Source: Desulfosporosinus acididurans (GTDB taxonomy: Bacteria > Bacillota > Desulfitobacteriia > Desulfitobacteriales > Desulfitobacteriaceae). Taken from it: DNA of 64,000 nt. The position numbers and the translations under genes were made by a program. Under the pieces are notes generated by a model. That model saw nothing but the letters and a program-made list of their open reading frames with translations. It was not told the DNA's origin and searched no databases. Below are positions 15,345 through 23,888 of the stretch, piece after piece. How positions within the stretch are numbered: the first letter of the stretch is position 1; every line of letters begins with the position of its first letter. Location: assembly GCF_001029285.1 (NCBI RefSeq), contig NZ_LDZY01000001.1:248001-312000 (forward strand). The letters run 5' to 3'.

Positions 15345-15449
15345 TTCTATCTCCTTTGTTAGTAAAAAAGCCTTTATTACAGGACATAAAAATAGTTTAT
15401 TTTTTCAATTTTCATGATATAATTTCTCCTATACATATACGTTTTTTTC

Positions 15450-15482
15450 AAGCTTCCGTTGACACGGGGGCTTCTTTTTTTT
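15450..15482 (+). terminator. plus-strand hairpin terminator
   Basis: AAGCTTCCGT-TGAC-ACGGGGGCTT is followed by ten bases almost all T. The gene it ends is not evident; no plus-strand gene remains immediately upstream. Confidence 0.6.
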
Positions 15483-15582
15483 GTGTGATTATGAAGAAAA
15501 TAGGCTGTCCAATGGTTGACGCAACAGGCAAAGCAGTTGAAGAAACCGCAAGTAATATTAAGATATAAAGAGAGGATGGTAT

Positions 15583-15735
15583 ATGATGGAGGACAATAAA
15601 AGATTTGTGATATCGATTTTACTTATCACTATGATTATCATTTTTGTCGTTATAGATAAGGGAATAGTAATCGCATCTACCACAGCAGTGGGTATATTAA
15701 ATTATTGGTTCAAGTCCAACTACCGAAATCGTTGA
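15583..15735 (+). CDS. 50-aa membrane protein
   Basis: This short frame, MMEDNKRFVISILLITMIII and so on to a TGA, has one long hydrophobic span (about residues 8-24) and a second weaker one ending LNYWFKSNYRNR. AGAGAGGAT lies six bases before the ATG, and a hairpin terminator follows at 15764-15786. Size and pattern recall small phage membrane proteins, but the family is not recognised. A 25-residue frame (15491-15568) lies just upstream without a ribosome site. Confidence 0.5.
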   Translation: MMEDNKRFVISILLITMIIIFVVIDKGIVIASTTAVGILNYWFKSNYRNR

Positions 15736-15763
15736 ACTTTTCGCATTTTACGTCTTGTACTAA

Positions 15764-15786
15764 ACCGCTGCGCGGTGGCTTTTTAG
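15764..15786 (+). terminator. short hairpin terminator
   Basis: ACCGC-TGC-GCGGT followed by GGCTTTTT lies after the 50-aa membrane protein. Confidence 0.55.
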
Positions 15787-15856
15787 GCCCAAATAATAAA
15801 TGAGGCATGATATCATTCTTTTGCAAACCCAATTTACTTTGGAAAGGATGATAATC

Positions 15857-16717
15857 ATGCCTCAAACTTCTCGTACTCTTTCACCACATTTTCAAAAAAT
15901 GCAGATCGAAATGGAACTTCGTGGTTTATCCCCTCAAACCCTACAACAATATTTTATCCCTTTAAGGCTCCTAGAAAAACATTTTGATAAACCTGCCTTT
16001 GAAGTCTCACCTGATGAACTCAAACAATATCTTTATCATCGCATCAAATCTGGTATTAGTAACAGCAGTCTCAACATTTCCTGCAGTGCATTTAAGCTCT
16101 TTTTTAACAAGGTTCTCAACTACAACTGGTCAGATGATGTTATTATTCGCCCAAAACGCCCTAAAAAACTTCCTTATGTGCTTTCTCAAAACGAGATTCT
16201 AGCAATTATAGATCAATTGAGTAATATTAAACACAAAGCCATTCTCCTAACCACGTATTCTTCTGGCTTGAGAATTAGTGAAACTCTGAGTCTCCGGGTC
16301 TCCGATATTGATTCTGAGAACATGCTGATTAGAATCAATGATGGCAAAGGTAGTAAAGATCGTCTAACTGTTCTTTCTATTAAAAACCTTAAACTATTAA
16401 GGCGTTATTGGAAACTTTATCGACCAACTGATTTACTTTTTCCAGGTCCTATTGAGGGCAAACCTCTTTCCGCGCGCAATATTCAATATGTTTTTTCAAG
16501 TGCTAAACAAAAAGCAGGTATTTCGAAACCCGCTACAGTCCATACCCTTCGGCACAGTTTCGCGACTCATTTGCTTGAGAATCGTACTGATCTCAGAACC
16601 ATTCAGATGCTGATGGGGCATAGTAATATTTCCACGACTTCTAAATATATTCACCTCTCTACTGCCCATATTGCCTCAGTTAGAAGCCCTCTTGATGGTC
16701 GTGATCCAAATGCCTGA
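15857..16717 (+). CDS. tyrosine recombinase (phage integrase family)
   Basis: The 286-residue protein has an N-terminal SAM-like core-binding domain (about 10-90) and a catalytic domain with the expected residues: Arg in SSGLRISE, HTLRHSFATH (His-x-x-Arg), LMGHSNISTT and the Tyr of SKYIHLS. ATG 15857 is chosen because GGAAAGG lies nine bases before it. Its stop overlaps the start of the IS91 transposase by eight bases (ATGCCTGA), so the two are made together and probably act on the same element. Confidence 0.88.
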   Translation: MPQTSRTLSPHFQKMQIEMELRGLSPQTLQQYFIPLRLLEKHFDKPAFEVSPDELKQYLYHRIKSGISNSSLNISCSAFKLFFNKVLNYNWSDDVIIRPKRPKKLPYVLSQNEILAIIDQLSNIKHKAILLTTYSSGLRISETLSLRVSDIDSENMLIRINDGKGSKDRLTVLSIKNLKLLRRYWKLYRPTDLLFPGPIEGKPLSARNIQYVFSSAKQKAGISKPATVHTLRHSFATHLLENRTDLRTIQMLMGHSNISTTSKYIHLSTAHIASVRSPLDGRDPNA

Positions 16718-17816
16718 ACTTCAGGATATTTTTGCTCAGGTTTATCTGAATTCTATGTCATCTGATCAAGCGAAAGCATTCAATATGATTCGCCATTGCA
16801 GAACAGCTTCCCTTGGATCTCATTCTGACGTTTGTACTGAATGTGGTGCAGTTGACGTTTCTTATAATTCCTGTCGAAACAGACATTGTCCTAAATGCCA
16901 ACATTCTGTCCAAGAGCATTGGGTTGAGGCTCAGATGCCCAAACTTTTGCCTGTCGGTTACTTTCACATTGTTTTTACGATTCCTCAAGAATTGAACACC
17001 CTTGTCTTGCAAAATCAGGAACTTCTATATTCCCTGCTTATTCGATCAGCTGGTCATACTTTAACCGAACTTGCTAAAGACCCAAAATACCTTGGAGCAA
17101 CAACCGGAGTAACCTCCGTTCTCCATACATGGGGTCAGAACTTATCCTTTCATCCTCATGTTCACTGTATAGTTCCCGGTGGAGGGCTTTCCAATGATGG
17201 TCTCCGTTTTGTTCGTTCGAGTAAGAAATTTTTTATTCCGGTTAAGGTAATTTCAAAAAAATTTAAGGGTAAGTTCCTTTATCTTTTGAAACAGGTTTTT
17301 AATGAGGGGAAGATAAGCTTCTTTAACAATGCTGTCAGTCTTTCGTCCAGAAGCAATTTCCTTTCCTTAGTCGATAGTTTGTATCTTAAAGACTGGGTTG
17401 TTTTCTGTAAAAAACCATTTAAATCTCCAGCTCATGTTGTTAGATATCTTGGTCGTTATACCCACAGAGTCGCAATTAGCAACTCTAGGATTCAGGCATT
17501 TGACGGTAAATCGGTGAGTTTTTCGTGGAAGGATTATAGGGATGGTAATAAGTCTAAGGTGATGACTCTTGATGCTAAAGAATTTGCTAGAAGATTTCTT
17601 CTGCATGTACTTCCCACTCGTTTTGTAAAGATCCGACATTATGGCATAATGTGCAGCCGTAATATTAGTACTAAGCTTTCAAAATGTATGAAGCTTATTG
17701 GAAAGAAACCTTTAAAAATTATTACCCCGAAACCAAACCAAAACAAGATCTGTCGGTATTGTGGAAATCAAAATATCATTTTATTTTTCCCTAAACACTC
17801 GTGTGCAGGTCCATAA
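16710..17816 (+). CDS. IS91 family transposase (HUH, zinc-binding)
   Basis: The protein of 368 residues has an N-terminal zinc domain (CTECGAVDVSYNSCRNRHCP), the HUH metal motif HPHVHCIVPGGG and a tyrosine region YLGRYTHRVAISNSRI, the marks of rolling-circle IS91 transposases. A C-terminal CRYCGNQN adds a second Cys pair. The start ATG at 16710 is inside the end of the recombinase gene. It appears intact, so the element may still be active. Confidence 0.9.
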   Translation: MPELQDIFAQVYLNSMSSDQAKAFNMIRHCRTASLGSHSDVCTECGAVDVSYNSCRNRHCPKCQHSVQEHWVEAQMPKLLPVGYFHIVFTIPQELNTLVLQNQELLYSLLIRSAGHTLTELAKDPKYLGATTGVTSVLHTWGQNLSFHPHVHCIVPGGGLSNDGLRFVRSSKKFFIPVKVISKKFKGKFLYLLKQVFNEGKISFFNNAVSLSSRSNFLSLVDSLYLKDWVVFCKKPFKSPAHVVRYLGRYTHRVAISNSRIQAFDGKSVSFSWKDYRDGNKSKVMTLDAKEFARRFLLHVLPTRFVKIRHYGIMCSRNISTKLSKCMKLIGKKPLKIITPKPNQNKICRYCGNQNIILFFPKHSCAGP

Positions 17817-18387
17817 TCATACAGAAATTTAATATTTTTAAAAAAGCGACCCATTTGGGGAGGGGGGACGTCTGTCCATTTTGAGAGTTTTAACAGATAT
17901 TAATAGCAATAAAAGCAATAATCCCGTTCATTAATATCCCTGTAAATTGAACTTTAACCCTGATGAGAAAGATTGAATTCCCATATAGCCCAAGTGCCGT
18001 CGGCAGCGGTTCAGTACAAGAAGAGATTTATGATGTTCTATGCGCTTTTAACTCAAATAATATAATTTAAGCCATTGATTCTAATCACTGGCTTTTTCTT
18101 TGTCTACGAACATCATAAATCTCTAGTTACTTTAGCGAAGGTCAATCGGTGGCCATTTTTATTAGAGTCCGATAAGAGCGATGTAAATTGCAGCAGCGTT
18201 TAACGTTCCATGCATTCCCGACGCGTCACAACCACCTTCATCTTTGCCAGTGTTGAGAATGACGTGTTATTCGATGCCACGGCAGAAGCACGCTCGCAAA
18301 TCTCTAAGATCATGTAAATCCTGAACCAAATTACATTCATACGTTCAAGCCCTGAGTGGATTATTTCGTGATGCGGCTATCCTTATT
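17817..18387. other. intergenic region with a 17-bp inverted repeat and a gene scrap
   Basis: No intact gene lies here. On the minus strand about 33 codons near 18169-18270 read ILNTGKDEGGCDASGMHGTL and NAAAIYIALIGL before a stop, with stops upstream, so they look like the tail of a dead gene of unknown family. The inverted repeat at 18022-18124 is listed separately. Confidence 0.4.
18022..18124. repeat. perfect 17-bp inverted repeat enclosing a terminator
   Basis: AGAGATTTATGATGTTC at 18022-18038 and its complement at 18108-18124 flank 69 bases. Inside them GCCATTGATT pairs with AATCACTGGC and is followed by TTTTTCTTT. The whole could be a small non-autonomous element or a regulatory stem. 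Confidence 0.7.
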
Positions 18388-18804
18388 TTAATCTTCCGCC
18401 GTTAAATGAATTATCTCAACCCAAGGTGCTAGTAGAAACCAATCAAAATCTATACGATAATCCCGACCGAAAACTACCCGTTTTATCCCGGACGAAATAA
18501 TTAACTTTGAGCATTCGGCACATGGACGATCGGAAATATATATTGTTGCGCCATTTCGTACGTCAGGAGTACATTCTAATAACGCATTTACCTCTGCATG
18601 TATTGTTCTGACACAATGATCGTTGACAATTAGACATCCCTCATCTATACAATGTGGTAGGCCAGCCGCGCTTCCGTTGTAGCCAGTTCCCTTAATTCTC
18701 CTATCTTTAACAATTACTGCACCTACACTGCGTCTCGGACAGGTGCTTCTGCTGGCTACCTGAGACGCAATATCTAAGAAATAAGAATCCCAATCTTTAC
18801 GCAA
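18388..18804 (-). CDS. dCMP deaminase (ComEB-like)
   Basis: The 138-residue zinc enzyme would deaminate dCMP to dUMP. It has HAEVN (zinc His and proton-shuttling Glu, about residues 69-73) and PCAECSK (two zinc Cys, about 94-100), plus the nucleotide-binding SVGAVIVKD and GTGYNG. The start is TTG with GGGAGG at good spacing. It stands alone between two mobile elements, so it is probably accessory. Confidence 0.9.
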   Translation of the reverse strand: MRKDWDSYFLDIASQVASRSTCPRRSVGAVIVKDRRIKGTGYNGSAAGLPHCIDEGCLIVNDHCVRTIHAEVNALLECTPDVRNGATIYISDRPCAECSKLIISSGIKRVVFGRDYRIDFDWFLLAPWVEIIHLTAED

Positions 18805-18959
18805 TCTTTTTCCTCCCTATAATATCTTGATATTTTCTTTAGATATCTCGTGTTTTCATAGAATTCCTAGCTAACCAAATTAGCTCACCACGGATAGAAT
18901 TCGCATAAAATGTCTAATTCGGAGAAATTGGATATGGCAAAGCCAACGTCTACTATTTG

Positions 18960-20640
18960 TGGATATGTTGGCCGTTGTAAACCCATGATTCTCACGGTGG
19001 TAAACCTCCCATGTCTAACAGGGTCAAGATTATAAATCTGCCCTAAATTCCTTCGTTCCACCTATCCATGATTGGGTGTCAGTTATGCTCCTCTACCGAG
19101 TCCTTGCTCTAATGGAAAAATATGCGACTGACTACCAGCTCTTTTGTCTTGCTAGGTTACCTGGATTGCTCGCTTCTGTGGTGACGCTTTAACCCACAGA
19201 TCGTTTGTTTCTTATGGTTTCGCTGCTATTCTAATTACGCTGCTAAATGCTCAACTGGACGATGAATGTCCTTAATTAGCTTTTCTGGATCGTATTCTGT
19301 ACCTTTTGTTAATATTGCATAGAACACCCGAATTAGTTTACAGCTTAAGGCAATTAGTGATTGTTTCTTCTTCAGGGGATTCTTGATCCTTGTTGTGTAG
19401 TAGTTGTGTATCTCTGCAAACTCTGCGTTTTTTCGCGACTAGCGGTCATCACTGCTTGAAATAGGATTGCCCTCAGTCGTGCGCGGCCGCGCTTACTGAT
19501 CGTGGTCTGTCCCTTGTGCTTACCTGAGCTGCTTTCTCGTAAGGCTAAGCCCGCAAGCTTTTGGATCTGCTTTGGAGAATTAAAGCGTCTAATATCTCCA
19601 ACTTCGGAGAGAAAGCCTGCCACGGTAACAAGGCCAACACCTTTAATTTCAAGTAACTTCGCTACTTCTGGTATCTGACGGCACAACTCATCGATGGTTT
19701 CTATGACTGCCTGATATTGTGCTGTTTTAGTGTGATAGTCTTGGAGTAATAGCTGAATTTCCATTCGGGAACAAGACTCTCCTTCGGTGCAACCAATGCT
19801 CTTCTGAGCAGCTTCATACAGGCTCTTAGCCCTTTTCATTCCGACTGCTCTCAACTTGTTGTCTCTCCAAATTCGGTTTATTCCTTCTACTCCAAGTCTT
19901 TTGATATCCCTAGGTTGCGGGGCAACTTGCAGAACCAGCATGCTACTTGTCGCATCAAACTTTCCAAACACCGTTTCATGCTCGGGAAAGTAGATTTTCA
20001 GCCACCTCTGAATGCGATTTTTTATACTGCTCATTTCCTTTTGGATGCGCATTCTGCAAGCCATCGCTATTCGCAGTTCTGCATAGATCCCCTCCGGGAT
20101 ATAGGGCTCATTGTATCTCCCCTCGATGACCAGCTTAGCAATTGTTTTGGGGTCCTTAGCATCCGTTTTGCTGGGGTGGTTGTCATCAAGCTCCTTACTA
20201 CGCTTTACATGGAATGGGTTTACGAGGACTAGCTTAATGCTTTGCTCTTTTAGATATGATGCCAGGCCGAACCAGTAATGGCCGGTTGGCTCTGCGCCTA
20301 CCACTATGCAGTCCTTTTGTGCTTGACCTTTTAAACGTTCAATCCATGCATAGAAATCCCTGAATCCTTCAGCACTGTTTTCAAACTTGAATACTTTGCC
20401 CAGCTCTACTCCTCGCCAGTCGAAAGCCCTAGTGTAATGAAGCTCGCTGGCGATGTCCACTCCGATAACAATACTTCTTTCAGAAAGTTGCTTTAGTTTC
20501 TCGTTTTGTGTAAAATTCATTTGGGATGACCTCCGTTATTTTGATTGGATTCTGTTGGCCAACAGTCCTTTCAAATTGTAACGTGAGGTCTTCTTTTTGA
20601 CAAAGCTCATTTTTTCCTACTACAGGAATGCTCCTCACAG
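18960..20640 (-). mobile_element. IS110-family element (ends approximate)
   Basis: A DEDD transposase gene on the minus strand is followed by about 270 bases without genes (to about 18960), longer than the upstream flank. Elements of this group carry a bridge RNA in such a non-coding end. The exact ends are not defined because the group has little or no terminal repeat. Confidence 0.65.
19235..20520 (-). pseudogene. IS110 family transposase, frameshifted near the C-terminus
   Basis: The frame gives the DEDD domain (IVIGVDIASELHYTR, GAEPTGHYWFG, TDAKDPKTIAKL) and the C-terminal Transposase_20 part (EIKGVGLVTVAGFLSEVGD, SSGKHKGQTTISKRGRARL). After TASRE it leaves the family pattern and stops at 19372. 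One base out of phase the expected tail continues as AEFAEIHNYYTTRIKNPLKK and ends VEHLAA at 19235. One base is missing in the six-A run at 19428-19433. The last 65 residues are thus lost, which may or may not inactivate it. Confidence 0.85.
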
Positions 20641-21265
20641 ATAAACCCCAGTAACTCTGTCATTAGACTTAGTGGTTTCGGATAACGTTATATTAACAAA
20701 CGTAGTTCGTATAACCTCAAAATCAAGAGGTATTACCGAACTAGGTTCGTAATATTTTAACTCTATATGTCTTCGCCTTATTGGAATAAATATCCTTCTG
20801 CGCCTGATAAACAACATTTTGACAAGTTCATAGAAACCTAATTCATCGTTTTATGGTAAATTCCTCCCCCTTATTTTTACACTTTGAAATTCTATTCTAT
20901 TTTATTTTTGCGCACGTAGCATTGTTCTTCCACACGTCTCGCTCTCCCAATAACGTCACAACCGAATATAAAAACCTTTACGATTCCTGCATGGTTAAAC
21001 ACTATCGCTGAGGAGAGTAATATTAATTTCTCGCAAGTCCTACAAAATGCCTTAAAGGACCAACTTGGTATTGCCAACAGCTGATTAGATATAATGAATT
21101 CGCAGCATGAACAAATAAATAATATATTAAGCAGCCTTAACCGGCTTATCGCGCTCATATGTTTTTCGCCTTGCTTCGTGAGTTATTTACAGGGTTTTAA
21201 TCTTTTGTGTCGAAAATATGAGATTGACCATATCAACAGAATAGAAAAAGACAGGAGTTGTTTAC
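20521..21265. other. gene-poor region upstream of the IS110 element
   Basis: It includes the left flank of the IS110 element and about 600 bases of AT-rich DNA. Short open frames on the minus strand at 20635-20817 and 20892-21158 have no ribosome sites and no family resemblance. No clear signal beyond this. Confidence 0.4.
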
Positions 21266-21475
21266 TTGAAAGATTTTAAAGAATTCGTAGGGCAAGTAAG
21301 AGAAGAACATTATGCAAATGCTGTGGATGCCATTGACCAACTTGGAATTCAGATCCCATTTCCTTTGACTCAAGAGAATTCAAATGACTTGGCTGGCATA
21401 ATAACAGTCATGAGCACTATTTGCGCTTTTGAACTTCTCGAGAAATATCACAATTGGTTAAATAGCCCTGAGTAG
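21266..21475 (+). CDS. 69-aa hypothetical protein
   Basis: A TTG start with AGGAG eight bases before it opens MKDFKEFVGQVREEHYANAV, a soluble, acidic, probably all-helical protein. A hairpin terminator follows 37 bases after the stop. The family is not recognised. It stands alone. Confidence 0.55.
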   Translation: MKDFKEFVGQVREEHYANAVDAIDQLGIQIPFPLTQENSNDLAGIITVMSTICAFELLEKYHNWLNSPE

Positions 21476-21503
21476 TTTAAGCAAACTCCTTAATCAGCAC
21501 TAA

Positions 21504-21671
21504 TTACCCACGCCGAACTGAAACTTGCTCTTTCAGCTCGGCTTTTTTGTGATCATTAACCGTCGCATCAACAGCTGCCCAAAAGCCAAGACTGCGTTTT
21601 ACTTGACTAACACGAGGAGTAATGGCTTTCTTTTGCTCTGCCTCTATCATGAAGCGCAGACTTTTACTCAA
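21504..21671 (-). CDS. possible 55-aa basic protein
   Basis: A frame from a TTG (AAGGTG six bases before it) reads SKSLRFMIEAEQKKAITPRV and ends KEQVSVRRG. Its last codons coincide with the stem of the plus-strand terminator at 21512-21548, which counts against it. Weak support only. Confidence 0.28.
   Translation of the reverse strand: MSKSLRFMIEAEQKKAITPRVSQVKRSLGFWAAVDATVNDHKKAELKEQVSVRRG
21512..21548 (+). terminator. hairpin terminator
   Basis: GCCGAACTGAAA pairs with TTTCAGCTCGGC and is followed by six T; it ends the 69-aa gene. Confidence 0.75.
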
Positions 21672-21784
21672 TGGTTTCACCTTCATTTCGCTAAATACTC
21701 ACAGGAATATTCCTTTTTTGCGTCGAAGTTGATAGTTGATAATTGTTTAGACAAACCAATCCATACAGGAAGGAGATGAAATCA

Positions 21785-22036
21785 ATGAGTTTGATAGGCA
21801 ACAATCTGTCCGATCCAATTGAGCAAGATGAAAAAGGAAAACATGTTTATAAACAGGATTGTCATAATATCAATATCTGCAAGTCCTATGGGGAAATCAG
21901 CTTTGCATGTTTAGCAGGGGCTATCGCGAATACTAGGTGCTCATTAGGGGAAAAGATGCGGATAAGAGTATTGAATGACTCTAACCCAAACGCTACTTAC
22001 AAACCCAAGAAACCGATACCCGAGAAACCAGATTAA
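21785..22036 (+). CDS. 83-aa hypothetical protein
   Basis: ATG 21785 has GGAAGGAG at good spacing. The product begins MSLIGNNLSDPIEQDEKGKH and contains three Cys around INICKSYGEISFACLAG, then a Pro/Lys-rich tail (KPKKPIPEKPD). It could be a small secreted or metal-binding protein but shows no signal peptide. The family is not recognised. Confidence 0.55.
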   Translation: MSLIGNNLSDPIEQDEKGKHVYKQDCHNINICKSYGEISFACLAGAIANTRCSLGEKMRIRVLNDSNPNATYKPKKPIPEKPD

Positions 22037-22667
22037 GTTGTGAATCTAGACTGCTTGATAAGTTCAGCACTTTTCAATATCGAGATTGCTTCGTTAACTG
22101 TAAGTCTTTCTTTGCGGAGAACGCTCACAAAATCTGAAGCAATCTCTTTTTTTCTGTTTTATTTCCTGCAAAATCGTCATACACCTTTCGGGCGTATCCT
22201 TCGCAGTGAATTTTCCCATCTCTCCCACCTCCCCTCAACACCAACGTTTTCACAAACTATCAAGGAGTCCAACTTTCTTAAAAACTGGATAAACCGAAAC
22301 GCCTTCGATAGATCGGACCATTTCAGATCCCGGTAGCTCGGAATAGCAAACTGCCGTTTGAAAGCAGAACCGTCTCGAGATATGAGCAACTGCTTCAACG
22401 TATCGATGATTTTCTTCAAGACGATTTTGTTGAGGACATAATGAATTGTAAGCATAAACAAGTGAACCGCCCCTACCTACACTTCATTAAGAACGAAAAC
22501 ACTGTTTTCGCCGTAGGATAGGGGCTTCCGGCAAACCCAGAATGCATGTCTCAGAGGATCTCGTTAGAGAGATACTTCACCCAATGGCTTGAGTACATCA
22601 TTTCGGTATGGCCGGCAACTACATGCCTTTGCTTCATACGGGCCAGGTTCATGACTTCTACTACTTC
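22037..22667. other. gene-poor region with probable insertion-element debris
   Basis: No intact gene. From about 22465 to 22720 the sequence is GC-richer and structured: CCGCCCCTACCTACAC near 22470 and GTAGGATAGGGG near 22514 form an imperfect inverted pair around GAAAACACTGTTTTC. This looks like the right end of an insertion element whose coding part is mostly gone. An open minus frame at 22177-22461 has no ribosome site. Confidence 0.4.
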
Positions 22668-23264
22668 TCACCTTAGACGATCCGCAGATGCTTTTGCTCT
22701 TCCAGATTGATTGTTTGAAATTTGCCATATTTGTATTGTAGGTAAGTGGTCATTTTGTGAAGGGCATCCGTTAACTGGGCATCGCTCTTGCGAGTCTCTA
22801 TCTTTGTGAGGCGGAAAAATTGAATCAGCACCCAGCGTTGATACCAACGTCGCCGTCGTTGCTCCAAAAATTACATGGTCCAAATAGCTTAAAAGCGCAG
22901 CTATCGGTTTATTACTTTTTCGCACTTGAGCTTGAGTGCTTATACCGTATATTCCAAGCCATGCCATAGATGATATTCCTATGCCCTTTAGCATTGCATG
23001 ATCTCGACCTGTTTTTGAAAGAACATATGCAGTAGTAATTCCATTTGCCGATGTCAATAAACCATTAGCTATTTTCCCGACGCCATTCCCCATAATCTTA
23101 TGTGCATCTCTTCTGCTTACAAAAAGCATAGATGCCATTTCTTCATAACGAGAGTCTGTGATACCAAGCTTAAATTCCAGCTTATTTAATAGTCTACCAG
23201 GAATTGCTCCAATCATCCCTGCGATAAAGCCAAGAAAGATTCTGTCTTTTATTTTTTCCATCAT
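22668..23264 (-). CDS. small membrane protein with a replaced C-terminus
   Basis: The first 150 residues (MMEKIKDRIFLGFIAGMIGA onward) show hydrophobic segments near 10-25, 85-108 and 120-145 and end plausibly at STLGADSIFPP. The remaining 45 residues are low in hydrophobicity and Gln/Asn-rich, unlike the rest. A different frame across the same bases (about 22673-22840) reads KIETRKSDAQLTDALHKMTT and FQTINLEEQKHLRIV, which looks like the end of another, probably mobile, protein. The gene was therefore probably cut by an insertion. GGAGGG precedes the tandem ATGs. Confidence 0.5.
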   Translation of the reverse strand: MMEKIKDRIFLGFIAGMIGAIPGRLLNKLEFKLGITDSRYEEMASMLFVSRRDAHKIMGNGVGKIANGLLTSANGITTAYVLSKTGRDHAMLKGIGISSMAWLGIYGISTQAQVRKSNKPIAALLSYLDHVIFGATTATLVSTLGADSIFPPHKDRDSQERCPVNGCPSQNDHLPTIQIWQISNNQSGRAKASADRLR

Positions 23265-23506
23265 CTACCCTCCTCTATGTAATGACCATTTAAATAAGGT
23301 CATCTATGGCCTTGATATAAGCCATAAAAAACCAAATTGCAAGATCGCTCTATTACTATTCCCATAAGTTCCTAAACACTTACTAGTATTTTTTTCTATA
23401 ATAGGCTCAGAACGTCTTCAAACATGGAAGCTATTTTATTCTTTGCGAAGCCTCCGGATGTATGGGAACCATTTTCACTTGCGGAAGTGGGGTTCTTACG
23501 ATTGGA

Positions 23507-23536
23507 TAAAAAAAAAAGCCCCTCTCAAGGGAGGGG
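23507..23536 (-). terminator. orphan minus-strand terminator
   Basis: CCCCTCCC/GAGGGG is followed by ten T on the minus strand. No intact minus-strand gene lies directly upstream, so it may be left over from a lost gene. Confidence 0.6.
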
Positions 23537-23550
23537 TATATAAAGGTATA

Positions 23551-23617
23551 ATAGGTATTTGGGTATTTGGGTATTTGGGTATATAGGTAAATGGACATAT
23601 AGGTAAATGGGCATATG
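23551..23617. repeat. short tandem repeats
   Basis: Three copies of GGTATTTG are followed by two copies of an ATATAGGTAAATGG unit. The tract is non-coding and could vary in length between strains. Confidence 0.75.
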
Positions 23618-23888
23618 GCTGTATTGACATACGTAATAATAATACTTACTGACCGAAAAGACAAATCACATCTTTTAAAGTTTAGTATAAGAAATACTTA
23701 TGCAAGAAAATCCACCTCCAATCCAAGGAAGTGGGCTTTCGTCATGCCCAGCGTCCAGCAACGCTGCTTATTTTATCTGGCTCTTGGTCTCTGATTAATC
23801 GCTTGGGATTTTTTATGGTTTTTGCCAATACCCAATCTTTATTGTGTTATACTAACAAATGACTAATTTCACTTGGGGGGGTAATAAC

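Larger units (their letters stand above)
15790..17880 (+). mobile_element. IS91-like element with tyrosine recombinase and HUH transposase
   Basis: Two coupled plus-strand genes, a tyrosine recombinase and an IS91-type transposase, form the element. The ends are not resolved: IS91 elements lack terminal inverted repeats, so the limits given are the edges of the coding block plus short flanks. A GC-rich end (GGGGAGGGGGGACGTC near 17858-17873) may be part of the right terminus. Confidence 0.6.

Noticed and set aside
15491-15568. 25-residue frame MKKIGCPMVDATGKAVEETA
   Set aside because: No ribosome binding site and too short to support without expression data.
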